Below, in pieces: positions 1-9,969 of a DNA stretch of 64,000 nt. Numbering within the stretch: the first letter of the stretch is position 1; each line of letters begins with the position of its first letter. The position numbers and the translations under genes are program-made. The notes under the pieces are model-generated. The model was not told where the DNA came from. It searched no databases and worked only from the letters and a program-made list of their open reading frames with translations. The stretch comes from Murimonas intestini (lineage in GTDB: Bacteria > Bacillota > Clostridia > Lachnospirales > Lachnospiraceae): positions 124,001 through 188,000 of the forward strand of contig NZ_JANKBI010000003.1 of NCBI RefSeq assembly GCF_024622195.1. Direction: 5' to 3'.

Positions 1-315
1 TGAGCTCCCTCTGAGGGTCTCCTTCAGCCCGGACAGCTTTGCCGCATTCTCTGCATCCACCACATCATCTGCATCCAGCCACATTATGTAGTCGCCGCTT
101 GCCTTTTCAAAGGAAGCATTTCTGGCAGCGGCAAAATCATCCTTCCACACATAATCAAATACCTTATCAGTATATCTGAGAGCAATTTCCCGGCTGCTGT
201 CTGAAGAACCGGTATCCAGCACAATAATTTCATCAGCAAACAATGCTGCTCCCTGCAGGCAGCGCTCAAGCACATTTTCTTCGTTTTTTTCTATAATACA
301 GACACTGATTTTCAT
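1..315 (-). CDS. Glycosyltransferase family 2, N-terminal part
   Basis: The first 105 residues of a GT-A fold glycosyltransferase are present; the rest lies beyond the left edge. The protein opens MKISVCIIEKNEENVLERCL and shows the NDP-sugar-binding sequence LDTGSSDSS near residue 36 and the metal-binding DADD (in MWLDADD) near residue 85, both standard in family 2. The start is supported by GGAGG seven bases upstream. It is transcribed divergently from the LacI-type gene to the right. The acceptor cannot be told from this part; related proteins often glycosylate peptides, proteins or cell-wall polymers. Confidence 0.85.
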   Translation of the reverse strand, partial: MKISVCIIEKNEENVLERCLQGAALFADEIIVLDTGSSDSSREIALRYTDKVFDYVWKDDFAAARNASFEKASGDYIMWLDADDVVDAENAAKLSGLKETLRGSS

Positions 316-424
316 ACTTCCTCCAAATGGCAGTGTGTTTATTTTCCTATTATTGTATCAGTTATCAGGAAAGATTTCCACCTGTTTTAACAGGCTGCTG
401 CCAAAATGATTTTCAGGGGTAAAC

Positions 425-483
425 TTGACGCAGGAGGGAAAAGGGTTTAAACTAAGTTTAAAAATTATAAATTAGTTTAAACC
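425..483 (+). promoter_or_regulatory. Promoter and inverted-repeat operator of the LacI-type gene
   Basis: A promoter TTGACG-17-TAAACT is seen at 425-453. A perfect 12-bp inverted repeat (GGTTTAAACTAA at 444-455 and its complement at 472-483) covers the -10 and reaches the ribosome-binding site. Each arm contains the self-complementary GTTTAAAC. Self-repression by the LacI-type product is inferred. Confidence 0.6.
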
Positions 484-496
484 GGAGTTGATTATA

Positions 497-1540
497 TTGA
501 AAGTGAAAGCAGCTGATATAGCAAGAAAGTTAAATCTTTCTAAGGCGACAGTCTCACTGGCGCTGAATGGCAAGACGGGTGTCAGTCCAAAGACCAGGGA
601 GGCAGTATTGAAATGCCTGAATGATATGGAGAAGGGGAGCTGCATCAGGGACAGTGAGGATGGCCCTCCTGCCAGAAAGCAGATGATAAAGATCATCATT
701 GTGAATAAGAAAAAGGGCATTATCACGGATTCTGAGCTGGATTTGTGGACGGATGTATTTAAAGTGTTTGACCGCGAGACAAAGCGTCTCGGATATACAT
801 TGGGAATCACATATACGGAGATGAAAGAGGAGGAGATTGAGCGGGTGATAGAGGATGCCTGCCAGGAGGAAGTGGCTGGCATTATACTGGATGCCACTGA
901 AATGGAGAAGGATGATTTCAGGCCATTTTGCAGGATCAGCAAACCTATGGTCATCTATGATAATGACCTGGATGTGCATTATAACTGTGTGGCTATAGAT
1001 AATGCCGCGGCAGTTGGCAGTCTTGTGGATTATCTGGCGGCTCAGGGATGCCAAAATATCAGGTATCTTGCAAATGAAGTGGATATCTATAATTTTAGCC
1101 AGAGACGGGCAGGATTCAGGATGGGACTTGAAAAAAACGGCATTCCAGCCGATGAAAGCCTTATAGTAAGGGCAGGAACTACAATAGATGACGTCTCAGA
1201 AAAGATGGAGCGGTATCTTGATAAGAATGATCTGCCGGATGCGTTCATTATGGAGAATTATCAGGTTTCCATAGGAGTGATGAGGGCGCTGAGAAAAAAG
1301 GGAATACAGGTGCCGCAGGATGTGTCCCTGGCAGGCGTGGATGAGCTGCCCAGTTACATGACAGGTGAGTGTCGTCTCACAACAGTCAGGGTGGCCCATG
1401 CCCAGCGCGCCCAGGCAGTCATGATGTTTCTGGAAAAAGAGATCAGGGAGCCTGTGGCGGCAAAGTTTAAGATATTTTCTAACAGTGAGCTCATCAGGGG
1501 GAACAGTGTGAAGGAAAGCGGGGAGAGTGTCTATGAATAA
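497..1540 (+). CDS. LacI-family transcriptional regulator
   Basis: A 347-residue repressor-type protein. The N-terminal helix-turn-helix is plain (AADIARKLNLSKATVSLALNG, about residues 5-25), followed by the hinge region and a periplasmic-binding-protein-like sensor domain with the family's late GVDELPSYMTGECRLTTVR stretch. A TTG start at 497 is chosen because GGAG ends nine bases before it; the in-frame TTG at 488 abuts the GGAG and is unlikely. The 3' end overlaps queH by eight bases, so the two are translated from one message. The ligand is unknown. The palindromic arms at 444-483 are the likely self-operator. Confidence 0.88.
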   Translation: MKVKAADIARKLNLSKATVSLALNGKTGVSPKTREAVLKCLNDMEKGSCIRDSEDGPPARKQMIKIIIVNKKKGIITDSELDLWTDVFKVFDRETKRLGYTLGITYTEMKEEEIERVIEDACQEEVAGIILDATEMEKDDFRPFCRISKPMVIYDNDLDVHYNCVAIDNAAAVGSLVDYLAAQGCQNIRYLANEVDIYNFSQRRAGFRMGLEKNGIPADESLIVRAGTTIDDVSEKMERYLDKNDLPDAFIMENYQVSIGVMRALRKKGIQVPQDVSLAGVDELPSYMTGECRLTTVRVAHAQRAQAVMMFLEKEIREPVAAKFKIFSNSELIRGNSVKESGESVYE

Positions 1541-2186
1541 AATGAATTACCAGAGGCAGCTGGAGGAGATCATAAGGGAAAATGAGAGGGCGGGAAGGGT
1601 TCCCTCCCTCTTTCTTCACAGCTGCTGTGCGCCCTGCAGCAGTTATGTGCTGGAATATCTGTCCTCTTATTTTAAGATCACCGTGTTTTATTACAACCCC
1701 AATATCTATCCTGATGAAGAGTACGAAAAGCGTGTTAAAGAGCAGGAACGCCTGACAAAGGAGATACCGGCACGCTATCCTGTCACTTTTTGCTCAGGAC
1801 CGTATGATAAGGACAGGTTCTATGATGCTGTAAAAGGTCTTGAGCATACAGGGGAAGGGCATGAAAGATGCTCTGCCTGTTTCAGGCTGAGGCTTTCGGA
1901 GGCGGCCAGGCTGGCAGCTGACGGGGGATATGATTATTATACTACAACCCTTACGATCAGTCCCATGAAGGATGCCCAGAAACTTAACGAGATCGGTGCT
2001 CAGGAGGGGGAAAAATATGGCGTGAAATACCTCCCGTCAGATTTTAAGAAAAAGAACGGCTACAAGCGGTCTACAGAGCTTTCGGCCATGTACGGCCTGT
2101 ACCGCCAGAATTACTGCGGCTGTGTCTTTTCAAAACAGGAGAGCCTGAAGAGAAATGAGACGAATGAAAGTCAGAAAGGAGAGTGA
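1533..2186 (+). CDS. queH: Epoxyqueuosine reductase QueH
   Basis: QueH (formerly DUF208) carries out the last step of queuosine synthesis, reducing epoxyqueuosine to queuosine in tRNA; it is the non-homologous replacement for QueG. The 217-residue protein carries the family's cysteines: HSCCAPCSS near residue 29, CSACFRLRL near 111 and YCGCVFS near the end, which bind an iron-sulfur cluster and a metal. ATG 1533 lies seven bases after GGGGAG; the GTG six bases earlier is too close to it. The gene overlaps the LacI gene before it and runs directly into the DUF3786 gene, so all three are probably cotranscribed. Confidence 0.92.
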   Translation: MNKMNYQRQLEEIIRENERAGRVPSLFLHSCCAPCSSYVLEYLSSYFKITVFYYNPNIYPDEEYEKRVKEQERLTKEIPARYPVTFCSGPYDKDRFYDAVKGLEHTGEGHERCSACFRLRLSEAARLAADGGYDYYTTTLTISPMKDAQKLNEIGAQEGEKYGVKYLPSDFKKKNGYKRSTELSAMYGLYRQNYCGCVFSKQESLKRNETNESQKGE

Positions 2187-2196
2187 GGATAAGCAG

Positions 2197-2814
2197 ATGG
2201 ATAATTATGAGAAAGTCCTTTTGCATGACAGGGAGATGTTTTTAAGAGAAGACCTGGAGGCTGTGCTGAGAAGGACAGGACTAGCACTTGTGCAGGAGGG
2301 CAGGTATGCGGCAGTCCCCATGCCGGATGAGGTCTACCTGGCAGACTGCCGGACGGGGATCATCTGCAGAAGCTCTGACCCGCTGGAAAAGGTGGATGTC
2401 CATACGCAGCTGCTCATCATGCACTATCTGATCTATTCCCGTGAGACGGCCCGCATCAGCGGGCGTGAACTCCCTTTCAGGGAAATAAAAGGGGTGGGGC
2501 ATTTTGAGGCTGCTTTTCTGCGTGAGGTGGAGCCTCTTTTGAAATCTGCCTTTGCCGGGCGCCTGGATGCGTTTAGAGAGGCGGGCAGGAAGCTGCAGGG
2601 TGAACCGGCGGCTTATGGGGATGCCTCAGTGAAACTGCACATTTTTCCAAATATACCTGTCACTTATATTCTTTTTGAAGGTGATGATGAATTTCCCATG
2701 AACATAAACATTCTTTTTGATGAGGCAGTCACGCATTGCATCCATCCCGAGGATGTGCCGGTGGTGGGGGAATATGGGGCGAAGGCGCTTGTCAGGGCAG
2801 CTGAAATATGGTAG
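2197..2814 (+). CDS. DUF3786 domain protein
   Basis: A 205-residue soluble protein resembling DUF3786 proteins of anaerobes: a central HTQLLIMHYLIYS stretch and a C-terminal FPNIPVTYILFEGDDEFP motif that is typical of the family. In other anaerobes DUF3786 proteins are often found near corrinoid or iron-sulfur functions, but their activity is unknown, and nothing nearby settles it here. ATG 2197 is taken as start, because AGGAGAGTGAGG lies in front of it; an upstream in-frame ATG at 2155 would overlap queH by 32 bases. It follows queH by ten bases, so an operon is likely. Confidence 0.75.
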   Translation: MDNYEKVLLHDREMFLREDLEAVLRRTGLALVQEGRYAAVPMPDEVYLADCRTGIICRSSDPLEKVDVHTQLLIMHYLIYSRETARISGRELPFREIKGVGHFEAAFLREVEPLLKSAFAGRLDAFREAGRKLQGEPAAYGDASVKLHIFPNIPVTYILFEGDDEFPMNINILFDEAVTHCIHPEDVPVVGEYGAKALVRAAEIW

Positions 2815-2887
2815 ACTATGAGACAACCATCGCTGGAAGCGATTTTTTAGATGTACGCAAATCAAAAGAAGAAATGAGGAAAATAAT

Positions 2888-4267
<1,380 letters not shown>

Positions 4268-4363
4268 AAAAAACTTGATTTTTTGACGCAGATGTTATAG
4301 TATATTGTTCATGGGCGACAAATGTACGCTGCACAAAGACAAGATGCATGCGCGCTTCGCTGC

Positions 4364-4382
4364 AAATACGCAGAGCGTATTT
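4364..4382 (+). promoter_or_regulatory. Perfect hairpin in the asd leader
   Basis: AAATACGC, a three-base loop AGA, and GCGTATTT form a perfect 8-bp stem nine bases before the GAGGAG ribosome-binding site of asd. There is no T-run, so it is not a terminator. It may stabilise the mRNA or affect translation; that is a guess. Confidence 0.5.
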
Positions 4383-4405
4383 AAAGAAAGTGAGGAGATT
4401 TGAAA

Positions 4406-5491
4406 ATGAGTGAAAAATTAAGAGTAGGTATTCTGGGAGCAACTGGCATGGTAGGCCAGCGTTTTATCTCTCTTCTTGAGAACCATCCATGGTTTGAGGT
4501 CGTTACAGTGGCGGCCAGCCCAAGAAGTGCAGGGAAGACATATGAAGAAGCTGTAGGCGGGCGCTGGAAAATGGACACCCCCATGCCGGAAGCAGTTAAG
4601 AATCTGATCGTTATGAATGTGAATGAAGTGGAAAAAGTGGCAGAGAGCGTTGACTTTGTCTTTTCCGCTGTAGATATGACAAAGGATGAGATAAAGGCTA
4701 TTGAGGAGGCTTATGCAAAGACTGAGACACCTGTAGTGTCAAACAACAGCGCACACAGATGGACACCAGATGTGCCTATGGTCATCCCGGAAGTGAATCC
4801 TGAACATTTTGAAGTTATCAAGTTCCAGAAGGAACGCCTTGGCACAACAAGAGGCTTTATCGCTGTAAAGCCAAACTGTTCCATCCAGAGTTATGCACCT
4901 GTGCTGACAGCCTGGAAAGAATTTGAACCCTATGAAGTAGTTGCCACTACATACCAGGCTATCTCAGGAGCCGGCAAAACTTTTAAAGACTGGCCTGAAA
5001 TGGTTGAAAATATCATCCCGTATATCGGCGGGGAAGAAGAGAAGAGCGAGCAGGAGCCTTTAAGGCTGTGGGGCAAGATCGAGGATGGAGTTATCAAAAA
5101 AGCAGAATCTCCTGTCATCACCTGCCAGTGTATCCGTGTTCCTGTATTAAACGGACATACAGCTGCAGTATTTGTTAAATTCAGAAAGAAACCTTCTAAG
5201 GAAGAACTGATCCGGAAACTTGAAGAATTCAGCGGACTTCCTCAGGAACTTGAACTTCCAAGTGCTCCGAAGCAGTTTATGCGCTATATGGAAGAAGATA
5301 ACCGTCCTCAGGTAAAAGCAGATGTGGACTATGAAAACGGAATGGGAGTGTCCATCGGACGCCTCAGAGAAGATACGGTATACGATTATAAATTTGTCGG
5401 TTTATCCCACAATACAGTCCGCGGAGCAGCAGGCGGAGCAGTTCTTTGTGCCGAACTCTTAAAGGCACAGGGCTACATCACAAAAAAATAA
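4406..5491 (+). CDS. asd: Aspartate-semialdehyde dehydrogenase (archaeal/fungal type)
   Basis: Reduces aspartyl phosphate to aspartate semialdehyde with NADPH, the branch point to lysine/diaminopimelate, threonine and methionine. The N-terminal Rossmann motif GILGATGMVGQRF begins near residue 8, the active-site cysteine is Cys158 in KPNCSIQ, and the C-terminal GLSHNTVRGAAGG is diagnostic. Length (361) and these motifs match the archaeal/eukaryotic-like form often found in Clostridia rather than the E. coli form. ATG 4406 follows GAGGAG by eight bases. It stands alone with its own terminator, so it is probably a single-gene unit. Confidence 0.95.
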   Translation: MSEKLRVGILGATGMVGQRFISLLENHPWFEVVTVAASPRSAGKTYEEAVGGRWKMDTPMPEAVKNLIVMNVNEVEKVAESVDFVFSAVDMTKDEIKAIEEAYAKTETPVVSNNSAHRWTPDVPMVIPEVNPEHFEVIKFQKERLGTTRGFIAVKPNCSIQSYAPVLTAWKEFEPYEVVATTYQAISGAGKTFKDWPEMVENIIPYIGGEEEKSEQEPLRLWGKIEDGVIKKAESPVITCQCIRVPVLNGHTAAVFVKFRKKPSKEELIRKLEEFSGLPQELELPSAPKQFMRYMEEDNRPQVKADVDYENGMGVSIGRLREDTVYDYKFVGLSHNTVRGAAGGAVLCAELLKAQGYITKK

Positions 5492-5550
5492 GTTATATAT
5501 AAGTAATAAATAAGTTCTGGACTGGTTACTAAAAATAATCTCAGAAAAGG

Positions 5551-5600
5551 GTTGCATAAACAGGTAGTATTTCGGTATAATCTGTTTGTGCAACTTTTTA
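5551..5600 (+). terminator. Terminator after asd
   Basis: A 13-bp stem, GTTGCATAAACAG (5551-5563) pairing with CTGTTTGTGCAAC (5582-5594) with one G-U pair, is followed by TTTTTA. The loop reads TATAAT, so a promoter for topB (TTGCAT-18-TATAAT) overlaps this hairpin. Confidence 0.7.
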
Positions 5601-5643
5601 TAGCTAAAAGCTGTATACCTTAAGTTTCTGAAAGGATTATTGA

Positions 5644-7656
5644 ATGTCTAAAGCATTATACATAGCTGAGAAGCCGAGCGTAGCGCAGGAGTTCGCAAAG
5701 GCTTTGAAGATAAATACGTCGAGGCATGACGGGTATCTCGAAGGAGATACGGCAGTCGTCACATGGTGCGTAGGGCATCTGGTGACGATGAGCTATCCGG
5801 AGGTCTACGACCCCAAATTTAAAAAATGGAGCTTATCCACACTTCCCTTCATACCTGATGAGTTCAAATATGAAGTGATAGGCTCTGTCAGCAAGCAGTT
5901 TAAGATAGTCAGCGGCCTGCTGAACAGGGAAGATATTGATACGATCTATGTCTGTACTGACTCGGGACGGGAAGGAGAGTATATCTACCGTCTGGTGGCC
6001 CAGGAATCCCATGTGAAGGGGAAAAAGCAGAAGAGGGTCTGGATAGACTCCCAGACAGAGGAGGAGATCCTGCGGGGAATAGAGACTGCGAAGGATCTGT
6101 CAGCCTATGATAATCTGTCGGATGCAGCTTATCTGAGAGCAAAAGAGGATTATCTGATGGGGATTAATTTCTCAAGGCTTCTGTCACTGAAATATGGAAA
6201 TGCAATTTCCAATTATCTGCACACAAAATACACTGTAGTGTCCGTAGGGCGGGTCATGACGTGTGTTCTGGGCATGATCGTCAGAAGAGACAGGGAGATA
6301 AGGCAGTTTGTTAAGACACCGTTCTACAGGGTGCTCAATACGATTCATTATAATGGCCGTGATTTTGACGGGGAATTCAGGGCTGTAGAGGGCTCCGCCT
6401 ATTATCTTTCCCCGAAGCTTTATAAAGAAAACGGATTTAAAGAGAAAAAAGACGCCCAGGAGCTTATAGAGAGACTAAGTGAAACAAAGCCGCTTACAGC
6501 GGCGGTGGATTCTATTGAAAGAAAAAAAGAGAATAAGAATCCTCCTCTGCTCTATAATCTGGCTGAGCTGCAGAATGACTGTTCCAGAATGTACAAGATA
6601 AGCCCTGATGAAACTCTGAAAATCGTGCAGGAGCTGTATGAAAAAAAGCTGGTGACATATCCCAGGACTGACGCCAGGGTGCTTTCTACAGCAGCAGCGA
6701 AAGAGATCCATAAAAATATCGGAGGGCTTAAAAATTTTGCGCCGGGTGCTGAATTTGCCCGGGAGATCATGGAGGGCGATAAATGGAAAAAAATCGCCGG
6801 GACCAGATATGTAAATGACAAACAGATCACAGACCACTATGCCATAGTGCCCACAGGGCAGGGATTTTCAGCGCTCCGGTCCGTATCCTCTACGGCTGCG
6901 GGCGTTTATGAGGCTATTGTGCGCAGGTTTCTGAGCATCTTTTACCCGCCGGCTGTTTACCAGAAAGTCAGTCTGGTGACAAGGATGGGGACTGAGAAGT
7001 TTTTCTCTTCTTTTAAAGTTCTGGTCTCAGAAGGTTATCTGAAGGTGGCAGGTATGCCCCAGCAGGCCTCTAAGAAAGGGGAAGATCCTTCCCAGGAGGA
7101 GGAGACAGGCTGTGATACAGATTTTATTGAAGCGCTGAAAAAGTTAAAAAAGGGCGCTGTGCTTGATGTGAAGGAGCTTTCCATCAAGGAAGGGGAGACA
7201 TCTCCTCCTAAAAGATATAATTCCGGTTCAATCATACTGGCTATGGAAAATGCAGGCCAGCTCATTGAAGATGAAGAGCTGAGGGCCCAGATTAAGGGCA
7301 GCGGAATCGGAACAAGTGCCACAAGGGCAGAAATATTGAAAAAGCTTATTGGAAATAAATATATTGCACTGAATAAGAAAACACAGATTCTCACCCCCAC
7401 ATTGCTGGGCGAGATGATTTTTGATGTTGTAAATGCTTCAATCCGTTCCCTGCTGAACCCGGAGCTGACCGCCAGCTGGGAGAAAGGGCTGACTTATGTG
7501 GCTGAGGGGACGATCACTTCGGATGAATATATGACAAAGCTTCGGGATTTCATCCAGAGCAGGACTCAGGCGGTTTTAGGAACTAATTACCAGTATGCGC
7601 TGAGGTCATATTTTGATGCGGCGGCAGCCTTTTACAAACAAAGGAGTGTAAAATAA
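5644..7656 (+). CDS. topB: DNA topoisomerase III
   Basis: Type IA topoisomerase of 670 residues that relaxes and decatenates single-stranded regions of DNA. The TOPRIM domain at the N terminus carries the metal-binding CTDSGREGE (near residue 103), and the active-site tyrosine is Tyr339 in VTYPRTDAR. GIGTSATRAEIL marks the later core. There is no C-terminal zinc-ribbon tail, as expected for the TopB branch. Chromosomal context (recA, rny downstream) suggests the core copy rather than one carried by a conjugative element. The last bases (AAGGAG) supply the ribosome-binding site of the next gene, one base away. Confidence 0.93.
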   Translation: MSKALYIAEKPSVAQEFAKALKINTSRHDGYLEGDTAVVTWCVGHLVTMSYPEVYDPKFKKWSLSTLPFIPDEFKYEVIGSVSKQFKIVSGLLNREDIDTIYVCTDSGREGEYIYRLVAQESHVKGKKQKRVWIDSQTEEEILRGIETAKDLSAYDNLSDAAYLRAKEDYLMGINFSRLLSLKYGNAISNYLHTKYTVVSVGRVMTCVLGMIVRRDREIRQFVKTPFYRVLNTIHYNGRDFDGEFRAVEGSAYYLSPKLYKENGFKEKKDAQELIERLSETKPLTAAVDSIERKKENKNPPLLYNLAELQNDCSRMYKISPDETLKIVQELYEKKLVTYPRTDARVLSTAAAKEIHKNIGGLKNFAPGAEFAREIMEGDKWKKIAGTRYVNDKQITDHYAIVPTGQGFSALRSVSSTAAGVYEAIVRRFLSIFYPPAVYQKVSLVTRMGTEKFFSSFKVLVSEGYLKVAGMPQQASKKGEDPSQEEETGCDTDFIEALKKLKKGAVLDVKELSIKEGETSPPKRYNSGSIILAMENAGQLIEDEELRAQIKGSGIGTSATRAEILKKLIGNKYIALNKKTQILTPTLLGEMIFDVVNASIRSLLNPELTASWEKGLTYVAEGTITSDEYMTKLRDFIQSRTQAVLGTNYQYALRSYFDAAAAFYKQRSVK

Positions 7657-7657
7657 G

Positions 7658-8323
7658 ATGGAATCTTGTAAGATAGCAAATCTCTACAATCTGGATGAGA
7701 CTATCGCGAAGGAGCTTTTCCGGGATCTGGAATATCCCTGGGAGGCGCTTCCAAAGATCAGTTCATTTATCCTGGAGCTGGGAAGCAGACTTCCCGAAGA
7801 GAAGTATGAGAAGCGGGGGGAAGATGTGTGGGTGGCAAAATCAGCAAAGGTAGCGCCTACGGCATATATAAATGGACCTGCGATCATCGATGAGGAAGCT
7901 GAGATACGCCACTGCGCTTTTATCAGAGGCAGCGCCGTCGTAGGAAAAGGAGCTGTGGTGGGGAATTCCACTGAGCTGAAAAATGTGGTATTATTTAATA
8001 AGGTCCAGGTGCCGCACTATAATTATGTGGGAGATTCCATACTTGGATATAAGTCTCACATGGGCGCAGGTTCAATTACATCAAATGTGAAATCAGACAA
8101 GACCCTCGTGACTGTAAAAGAGGGCGCGGACAGGATAGAGACAGGCCTTAAAAAATTTGGGGCCATGCTGGGAGATGAAGTTGAGGTCGGATGCGGTTCT
8201 GTACTGAATCCGGGTACAGTCATCGGGCCGCACAGCAATATCTATCCGCTTTCTATGGTGCGTGAGGTCGTGCCGGCTGGGAGCATATACAAAAAACGCG
8301 GAGAAGTTGTAGAAAAAATATAA
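7658..8323 (+). CDS. Left-handed beta-helix protein (GlmU C-terminal-like)
   Basis: A 221-residue protein whose middle and C-terminal part is a hexapeptide-repeat beta-helix (for example VWVAKSAKVAPTAYINGPAIIDEEAEIRHCAFIRG... from about residue 58). Such proteins in Lachnospiraceae are commonly labelled UDP-GlcNAc pyrophosphorylase, but there is no nucleotidyltransferase (GXGTRM) domain here, only the acyltransferase-like helix and an alpha-helical N-terminal cap. It may be a sugar- or nucleotide-sugar acyltransferase; the substrate is unknown. It begins one base after topB and is followed closely by an LCP cell-wall ligase, so an envelope role is plausible. Confidence 0.8.
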   Translation: MESCKIANLYNLDETIAKELFRDLEYPWEALPKISSFILELGSRLPEEKYEKRGEDVWVAKSAKVAPTAYINGPAIIDEEAEIRHCAFIRGSAVVGKGAVVGNSTELKNVVLFNKVQVPHYNYVGDSILGYKSHMGAGSITSNVKSDKTLVTVKEGADRIETGLKKFGAMLGDEVEVGCGSVLNPGTVIGPHSNIYPLSMVREVVPAGSIYKKRGEVVEKI

Positions 8324-8353
8324 CAGAAAGGGTAAAGGTTTACAGGAAGAAAC

Positions 8354-9673
8354 ATGAGAGAAGAAAGAGAATCCAAAAGAAGTCGGAAAGACCAGGATTA
8401 CCGGAATGACGATCCTTTTATGAACAGCCAGCCACAGCAGAATCAGAGAAAAAGCCGCAGCCAGGGTCAGGGCGCCCAGGGCAGCCAGCAATATGGAAAT
8501 GGCCAGGCATACGGGAATTATGGAGGACCGCAGCCCAGAAGAACAGCTCAGGGAAACCAGAATTATGGACAGCCGTATGGCGGTAATATGCAGGGACAGA
8601 GGGCAGATTATAGTCAAGGCAGGAACAAAAAGAAGAGTAAGCGCAAGAAAAAGAGAATATGGCTGTTTGTGCTTGAGATATTGGTACTGCTGATAGCAGC
8701 GGCATTCCTCTTCCTCTGGGTGAAGTACAACAAGATCCAGAAGGCGGAGTTTAATCCCACAGACGTAGTTGTCAATCAGGATATTGACCAGGGAGTAGTA
8801 CAGCAGATGAAGGGATACACAACATATGCTTTCTTCGGAGTGGATTCCAGGACAGGCGATCTTAAGTCAGGTACAAACAGTGACACGATCATGCTGTGCA
8901 GCATCAACAATGATACGAAGGAAATAAAACTGGCATCTGTCTACAGGGACAGTTACCTGGACAATACAAACGGAAGGTTCCAGAAGGTAACAGAGGTATA
9001 TGGCGCGGGCGGAGCACAGCAGTCCCTGAATGTCCTCAACAAGAATCTGGATCTGAATATCACACAGTTTATCACAGTTGACTTTAATGCCATTGTTGAG
9101 GCTGTGGATATCTTCGGGGGAATTGACCTGGAGCTTACAGAGGGTGAAGTAAAATGGCTGAATGGTTATCTTGTGGAAGGCCGCGATGTGCTTGGAAAAG
9201 AGTGTGACGACGTGCCGGGACCCGGCATGCAGCACTTAAACGGAATGCAGGCGCTGGCATACTGCCGTATCCGCTATATAGGCCTGGATTACGAGCGTAC
9301 AGAGCGTCAGCGCAAGGTTCTTGAGCAGCTTATGTCCAAGGCTAAATCCGCAGACCTCCTTACCCTTAACTCTGCGCTTGATAAGCTGCTGCCCATGGTG
9401 TATACGAACCTGGATGTGTCAGATATGATGGACATGCTCAAGGATATCACCAGCTTTAATATGGGAGAGACAACAGGATTCCCGCTTCAGAAGACAACTC
9501 AGAACAATGAGGCAGGAGATGTGGTCGTACCTATCAATCTTGCCGAGAATGTAAAAGAGCTCCATGCGTTCCTGTACGGACAGGAGGCCTACACACCGTC
9601 AGCTACTGTCCAGTCTATAAGCAGCCAGATCGTGTCTAACACAGGTGTGGACACAGGGGTGGAATCACAGTAG
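8354..9673 (+). CDS. LytR-CpsA-Psr (LCP) family cell-wall glycopolymer ligase
   Basis: LCP enzymes move undecaprenyl-linked glycopolymers onto peptidoglycan outside the membrane. This 439-residue protein has a long cytoplasmic N-terminal stretch (about residues 1-90) very rich in Gln, Gly, Asn and Tyr and ending in a lysine/arginine block, one membrane helix at about residues 100-122, then the LCP domain: FFGVDSRTG, NSDTIMLCSIN, SVYRDSYL and the arginines of the lipid site in AYCRIRY and YERTERQRKV. It ends with a Ser/Thr-rich tail. The low-complexity cytoplasmic tail is much longer than usual. Confidence 0.93.
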   Translation: MREERESKRSRKDQDYRNDDPFMNSQPQQNQRKSRSQGQGAQGSQQYGNGQAYGNYGGPQPRRTAQGNQNYGQPYGGNMQGQRADYSQGRNKKKSKRKKKRIWLFVLEILVLLIAAAFLFLWVKYNKIQKAEFNPTDVVVNQDIDQGVVQQMKGYTTYAFFGVDSRTGDLKSGTNSDTIMLCSINNDTKEIKLASVYRDSYLDNTNGRFQKVTEVYGAGGAQQSLNVLNKNLDLNITQFITVDFNAIVEAVDIFGGIDLELTEGEVKWLNGYLVEGRDVLGKECDDVPGPGMQHLNGMQALAYCRIRYIGLDYERTERQRKVLEQLMSKAKSADLLTLNSALDKLLPMVYTNLDVSDMMDMLKDITSFNMGETTGFPLQKTTQNNEAGDVVVPINLAENVKELHAFLYGQEAYTPSATVQSISSQIVSNTGVDTGVESQ

Positions 9674-9706
9674 GAATTTGTTTTATGATATGAAAGTAAA
9701 GCAGTA

Positions 9707-9752
9707 AAAGCGTGCATGTGAAGTGTTTATACTTCACAGCGCGCTTTTTTGT
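9707..9752 (+). terminator. Terminator after the LCP gene
   Basis: AAAAGCGTGC...GTGAAGT pairs across a short loop with ACTTCAC...GCGCGCTTTTTT; the T-run begins at 9746. The gap 9674-10023 (350 bases) holds this terminator, a small repeat (9764), two promoters, a palindrome and a LexA box, all leading to recA. Confidence 0.85.
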
Positions 9753-9763
9753 TCTTTTAGGGT

Positions 9764-9788
9764 GGATGCGCAGCTGCGCGTGCGGAAC
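9764..9788 (+). repeat. 25-bp palindromic repeat, copy 1
   Basis: A 25-base sequence starting GGATGCGCAGCTGCGC and ending GTGCGGAAC is identical to 32809-32833. Its core GCGCAGCTGCGC is a perfect 12-bp palindrome. Both copies lie just after a terminator and just before a promoter. Confidence 0.85.
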
Positions 9789-9822
9789 GAAAGTGGTTAT
9801 GAAGTGCACAAATTGATTATGA

Positions 9823-9851
9823 TTGACAATAAGTATATTCAAATATATAAT
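9823..9851 (+). promoter_or_regulatory. recA upstream promoter P1
   Basis: A perfect consensus TTGACA-17-TATAAT about 170 bases before recA. It lies upstream of the LexA box and so might be less tightly controlled by the SOS response. Confidence 0.8.
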
Positions 9852-9894
9852 AGATGCAGAGCGCGGCAGGGGAACGGAAGCGCTTTAGATAAAA

Positions 9895-9910
9895 TCGAAA
9901 ATATTTTCGA
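9895..9910. promoter_or_regulatory. 16-bp perfect palindrome between the recA promoters
   Basis: TCGAAAATATTTTCGA is a perfect palindrome 18 bases before the -35 of the proximal recA promoter. It could be an operator or a weak hairpin; no regulator is identified. Confidence 0.5.
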
Positions 9911-9927
9911 AAAATAAAAATAACAGG

Positions 9928-9956
9928 TTGACTATTTTGAGGTTTTATACTAATAT
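9928..9956 (+). promoter_or_regulatory. recA proximal promoter P2
   Basis: TTGACT-17-TAATAT, with the LexA box starting 14 bases after the -10, so that bound LexA would cover the early transcribed region. Confidence 0.75.
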
Positions 9957-9969
9957 ATTACCAGAGGAA

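Noticed and set aside
4268..4405. Lysine riboswitch ahead of asd
   Set aside because: The 138-base gap is too short for a lysine riboswitch and shows only a simple 8-bp hairpin.
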